Part shown: in pieces, positions 7,146 through 8,664 of the stretch
Layout of the letters: every line of letters starts with the position of its first letter
Numbering within the stretch: the first letter of the stretch is position 1
NCBI GenBank assembly: GCA_009780545.1
Contig: WQZW01000043.1
Location: 1 to 8,664, forward strand
Origin: Treponema sp.
GTDB taxonomy: Bacteria > Spirochaetota > Spirochaetia > Treponematales > Breznakiellaceae
Length of the DNA: 8,664 nucleotides
Direction: 5' to 3'
The notes under the pieces: model-generated
Seen by the model: the letters and a program-made list of their open reading frames with translations, nothing else
The model's database searches: none
What the model was told of the DNA's origin: nothing
Made by a program: the position numbers and the translations under genes

Positions 7146-7174
7146 AGTATGCCACAACTAGAAAGCAAGGTCAA
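7146..7174 (-). promoter_or_regulatory. Sigma70-like promoter of the GyrI-like gene
   Basis: On the minus strand TTGACC (7174-7169) and CATACT (7151-7146) are separated by 17 bases. Transcription should start near 7139, giving a leader of about 12 bases that holds the GGAGGT site. A GANTC site (7175-7179) directly abuts the -35 box. Confidence 0.6.
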
Positions 7175-7179
7175 GATTC
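7175..7179. promoter_or_regulatory. GANTC site next to the -35 box of the GyrI-like promoter
   Basis: GATTC on the plus strand, GAATC on the minus, is immediately upstream of the TTGACC box. It could affect polymerase binding when methylated by a CcrM-like enzyme. That effect is inferred. Confidence 0.35.
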
Positions 7180-7185
7180 GGTATG

Positions 7186-7194
7186 TGCTAAAAT
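7186..7194 (+). promoter_or_regulatory. Possible extended -10 element upstream of the hairpin cluster
   Basis: TGCTAAAAT reads as an extended -10 box (TGn plus TAAAAT) on the plus strand. No fitting -35 box is present. If active it would transcribe the hairpin cluster as a small RNA. This is weak. Confidence 0.2.
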
Positions 7195-7211
7195 GAATAC
7201 AAAGAATAATG

Positions 7212-7310
7212 AGGGGGGCCAAGCCCCCCTTCACTCCACCCCCGCGGTAGTGGGACACCCACTACCGCGGGGCTTCCGTTACCCCCCGAACGGGGCGCTG
7301 CCCCGTAACG
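7212..7310. repeat. Cluster of three GC-rich palindromes between divergent promoters
   Basis: Hairpin 1: AGGGGGGC (7212-7219), loop CAA, GCCCCCCT (7223-7230). Hairpin 2: a perfect 15-bp stem, CCCCGCGGTAGTGGG (7240-7254) with its complement at 7258-7272 and loop ACA. Hairpin 3: ACGGGGC (7290-7296), loop GCT, GCCCCGT (7300-7306), with an outer CGTTAC/GTAACG pair (7277-7282 and 7305-7310). Neither flanking gene ends here, so these are not ordinary terminators. The arrangement resembles REP/BIME-type or small non-autonomous mobile palindromic units; a structured RNA is the other option. An open frame across it is only a translation of the repeat. Confidence 0.75.
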
Positions 7311-7361
7311 CCCCGCCTTTACCCAAAACACGTTCCTTAGCAAAGGCCGAAATCTGCCGGC

Positions 7362-7391
7362 TTGACTCCCCGACCCAATCTCCTGTATAAA
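7362..7391 (+). promoter_or_regulatory. Sigma70-like promoter of the GH130 gene, leaderless
   Basis: TTGACT (7362-7367) and TATAAA (7386-7391), each 5 of 6 matches, are separated by 18 bases. Only 5 bases lie between the -10 box and the ATG at 7397, so transcription should start at or just beside the start codon. There is no Shine-Dalgarno sequence. Confidence 0.65.
7364..7368. promoter_or_regulatory. GANTC site overlapping the -35 box of the GH130 promoter
   Basis: GACTC shares four bases with the TTGACT -35 box, so adenine methylation here would alter the promoter contact surface directly. Regulation by methylation is inferred. Confidence 0.35.
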
Positions 7392-7396
7392 TAGAT

Positions 7397-8395
7397 ATGA
7401 ACATCCTTAAAGATGCCGATCCGCTTCCCAACATCCCTTGGGAGCCGAGGCCGAAAACCGATCGGGGCGACAGCCCGCTTTGGCGTTATTCCGGCAACCC
7501 GGTAATCCGGCGCGACCTTACGGCGAACTCGAACAGCATCTTCAACAGTGCCGTGGTTCCCTTCGGCGACGGTTTCGCCGGCGTGTTCCGCTGCGACGAC
7601 ACTTCCCGCCGCATGAACATCCACGCCGGAACGAGCCCCGACGGCATCGACTGGACCGTCGAGGACCGGCCGATAGAGTTCGCCAAGTGCCACCACGACA
7701 TCCCGGACTCGCAGTACAAGTACGATCCGCGGGTTGTCCTTATCGAGGGCCGGTGGTACGTCATTTGGTGCAACGGGTACAACGGACCCTGCATCGGCCT
7801 TGGCTACACGGACGATTTCAAAAAATTTTACATGATGGAAAACGTCACGATGCCGTTCAACCGCAACGGCGTGCTATTCCCCCGAAAAATAAACGGCCGC
7901 TACGCGATCCTGACGAGGCCCAGCGATTCCGGGCACACCCCTTTCGGCGACATCATTTACTCGGAAAGTCCCGATCTCGAATTTTGGGGCCGGCACCGGC
8001 ACGTAATGTCGCCGGCGCATTTTTCGCAGAGCGCATGGCAATGCACCAAGGTCGGCGCCGGCCCCGCACCCATCGAAACGAGCGAGGGCTGGCTTTTGTT
8101 CTACCACGGCGTGCTGACCAGCTGCAACGGTTTCGTCTATTCCTTCGGTGCCGCACTCCTGGACTTGGACAAACCCTGGCAGGTCATCGCCCGCAGCCGC
8201 CCCTACATGATCGCCCCCCGGGAACCCTACGAGCTTGCGGGCGACGTTCCCAACGTCACTTTTCCCTGTGCAGCCCTTGTTGACGGCGACACCGGTCGGC
8301 TGGCCGTCTACTACGGCTGTGCCGACACGGTAACCTCGCTGGCCTTCGGCATGGCCGACGAAGTCGCCGACTTCATCAGGCGGAACCCGGTTTGA
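7397..8395 (+). CDS. GH130 family beta-mannoside phosphorylase
   Basis: The 332-residue protein should reversibly phosphorolyse a beta-mannosidic bond, yielding alpha-mannose 1-phosphate, in the cytoplasm: there is no signal peptide. The family five-bladed propeller is covered end to end. Asp110 in YDPR fits the proton donor. Arg71, Arg156, Asn157, Lys218 (KVGAGPAPI), His237 (LFYHGV), Tyr248 and Asp310 (YYGCAD) fit the phosphate and active-site positions; all sit a constant 6 residues beyond the numbers I recall for the gut enzyme Uhgb_MP. Intact phosphate-binding residues argue for a phosphorylase over a hydrolase. Length and motifs fit subfamily GH130_2, whose members act on beta-1,4-mannooligosaccharides or mannosyl-chitobiose; the exact substrate is open. 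No transporter or other sugar gene lies in the window. The ATG at 7397 is chosen because it sits 5 bases after a -10 box. Confidence 0.92.
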   Translation: MNILKDADPLPNIPWEPRPKTDRGDSPLWRYSGNPVIRRDLTANSNSIFNSAVVPFGDGFAGVFRCDDTSRRMNIHAGTSPDGIDWTVEDRPIEFAKCHHDIPDSQYKYDPRVVLIEGRWYVIWCNGYNGPCIGLGYTDDFKKFYMMENVTMPFNRNGVLFPRKINGRYAILTRPSDSGHTPFGDIIYSESPDLEFWGRHRHVMSPAHFSQSAWQCTKVGAGPAPIETSEGWLLFYHGVLTSCNGFVYSFGAALLDLDKPWQVIARSRPYMIAPREPYELAGDVPNVTFPCAALVDGDTGRLAVYYGCADTVTSLAFGMADEVADFIRRNPV

Positions 8396-8401
8396 TTTTT
8401 T
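8375..8401 (+). terminator. Weak intrinsic terminator overlapping the end of the GH130 gene
   Basis: ATCAGGC (8375-8381) can pair with GTTTGAT (8390-8396), including two G-T wobbles, and is followed by TTTTT (8397-8401). The stem includes the stop codon at 8393. Stability is modest, so read-through into the methyltransferase gene is likely. Confidence 0.35.
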
Positions 8402-8408
8402 GGACGGG

Positions 8409-8413
8409 GAATC
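8409..8413. promoter_or_regulatory. GANTC site 2 bases upstream of the CcrM-like gene's -35 box
   Basis: GAATC lies just upstream of TTGACA (8416). In Caulobacter, GANTC sites in the ccrM promoter link its transcription to methylation state. A similar self-regulating loop here is inferred from position alone. Confidence 0.4.
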
Positions 8414-8415
8414 CA

Positions 8416-8444
8416 TTGACAGAAAAAGACCGCCGGCCTACACT
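8416..8444 (+). promoter_or_regulatory. Sigma70-like promoter of the CcrM-like gene, leaderless
   Basis: A perfect TTGACA (8416-8421), a 17-base spacer and TACACT (8439-8444, 4 of 6). Six bases follow before the ATG at 8451, so the predicted start of transcription is the start codon. No Shine-Dalgarno sequence is present. Confidence 0.7.
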
Positions 8445-8450
8445 GAACCT

Positions 8451-8664
8451 ATGCGGATAAATACCGTCATTACTGGAGACTGCGTCGGGGAACTAAAAAA
8501 AATCCCCGACAATTCCATCGACCTTATTTTTGCCGATCCCCCGTACAACATGCAGTTAAAAAATCCTCTGTACCGACCGAACAGCACGAAGGTTGCCGGA
8601 GTGGACGATGCCTGGGATAAATTCGCCTCCTTCGGCGAATACGACTCGTTCTGCATCGCCTGGC
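8451..8664 (+). CDS. CcrM/HinfI-like adenine DNA methyltransferase, N-terminal 71 residues
   Basis: The right edge of the window cuts this gene after 71 codons. The visible part begins MRINTVITGDCVGELKKIPD, then IDLIFADPPYNMQL with catalytic motif IV DPPY at residues 29-32, then RPNSTKVAGVDDAWDKF and FGEYDSFCIAW. This closely follows the start of Caulobacter CcrM as I recall it (GDCIEQ, DPPYNLQL, VDDHWDQFESFAAYDKF), a beta-class enzyme that methylates adenine in GANTC. The catalytic motif so near the N-terminus is typical of that class. SAM motif I and the C-terminal DNA-binding part lie outside the window, so the GANTC specificity is inferred. No restriction partner is seen before it, and whether one follows cannot be told. 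The start is chosen from the promoter 6 bases upstream and the family alignment. Confidence 0.85.
   Translation, partial: MRINTVITGDCVGELKKIPDNSIDLIFADPPYNMQLKNPLYRPNSTKVAGVDDAWDKFASFGEYDSFCIAW

Noticed and set aside
7193..7390. 65-residue plus-strand frame over the palindrome cluster
   Set aside because: It is proline-rich translation of the hairpins and the GH130 promoter, with no ribosome binding site.
7438..8283. 281-residue frame inside the GH130 gene on the same strand
   Set aside because: It is an arginine- and proline-rich shadow in another frame; the GH130 frame has all family motifs.
7874..8416. 180-residue minus-strand frame opposite GH130
   Set aside because: Antisense shadow with no domain or start signals.
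1..8664. CRISPR array, tRNA, rRNA or insertion sequence
   Set aside because: No regularly spaced repeats, no tRNA cloverleaf or rRNA sequence, and no transposase-like frame was seen on either strand.

Overview
The window looks like the chromosome of a moderately GC-rich bacterium. My best guess is a spirochaete of the treponeme type. That rests on a lipoprotein with a relaxed lipobox, several genes whose start codon sits at the predicted transcription start, and GC-rich palindromic clusters between genes. No rRNA or housekeeping marker is present, so the taxonomy is an inference of low to moderate confidence.

Layout. At 1-121 on the minus strand is the start of a lipoprotein gene that runs off the left edge. 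At 266-6588 on the plus strand is a three-gene type III restriction-modification operon: a beta-class methyltransferase (Mod), a DUF1016/YhcG-family PD-(D/E)XK nuclease, and a helicase-nuclease (Res). Each neighbouring pair overlaps by the same 8 bases, ATGGCTAA. Mod should methylate host DNA at a short asymmetric site and Res should cut unmethylated invading DNA with ATP. The job of the middle protein is not known. A ~520-base AT-rich block in mod (about 32% GC against 60-67% on either side) matches the target-recognition domain and looks like a swapped specificity module. A hairpin at 6591-6617 lies between res and the converging gene.

At 6630-7127 on the minus strand is a stand-alone GyrI/AraC-type effector-binding protein with its own promoter and ribosome binding site. 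Its 269-base upstream region is shared with the divergent gene at 7397 and holds a cluster of three strong GC hairpins (7212-7310). At 7397-8395 is a GH130 beta-mannoside phosphorylase with every catalytic and phosphate-binding residue I can recall for the family. At 8451 begins a CcrM/HinfI-like adenine methyltransferase, cut by the right edge.

Two patterns cross gene boundaries. First, the lipoprotein, GH130 and CcrM-like genes each have a sigma70-like promoter whose -10 box ends only 5-6 bases before the ATG, with no Shine-Dalgarno sequence, which predicts leaderless mRNAs. Second, GANTC, the usual site of CcrM-like enzymes, lies at or beside the -35 box of the GyrI-like, GH130 and CcrM-like promoters, which suggests methylation-sensitive transcription and possible self-regulation of the methyltransferase.
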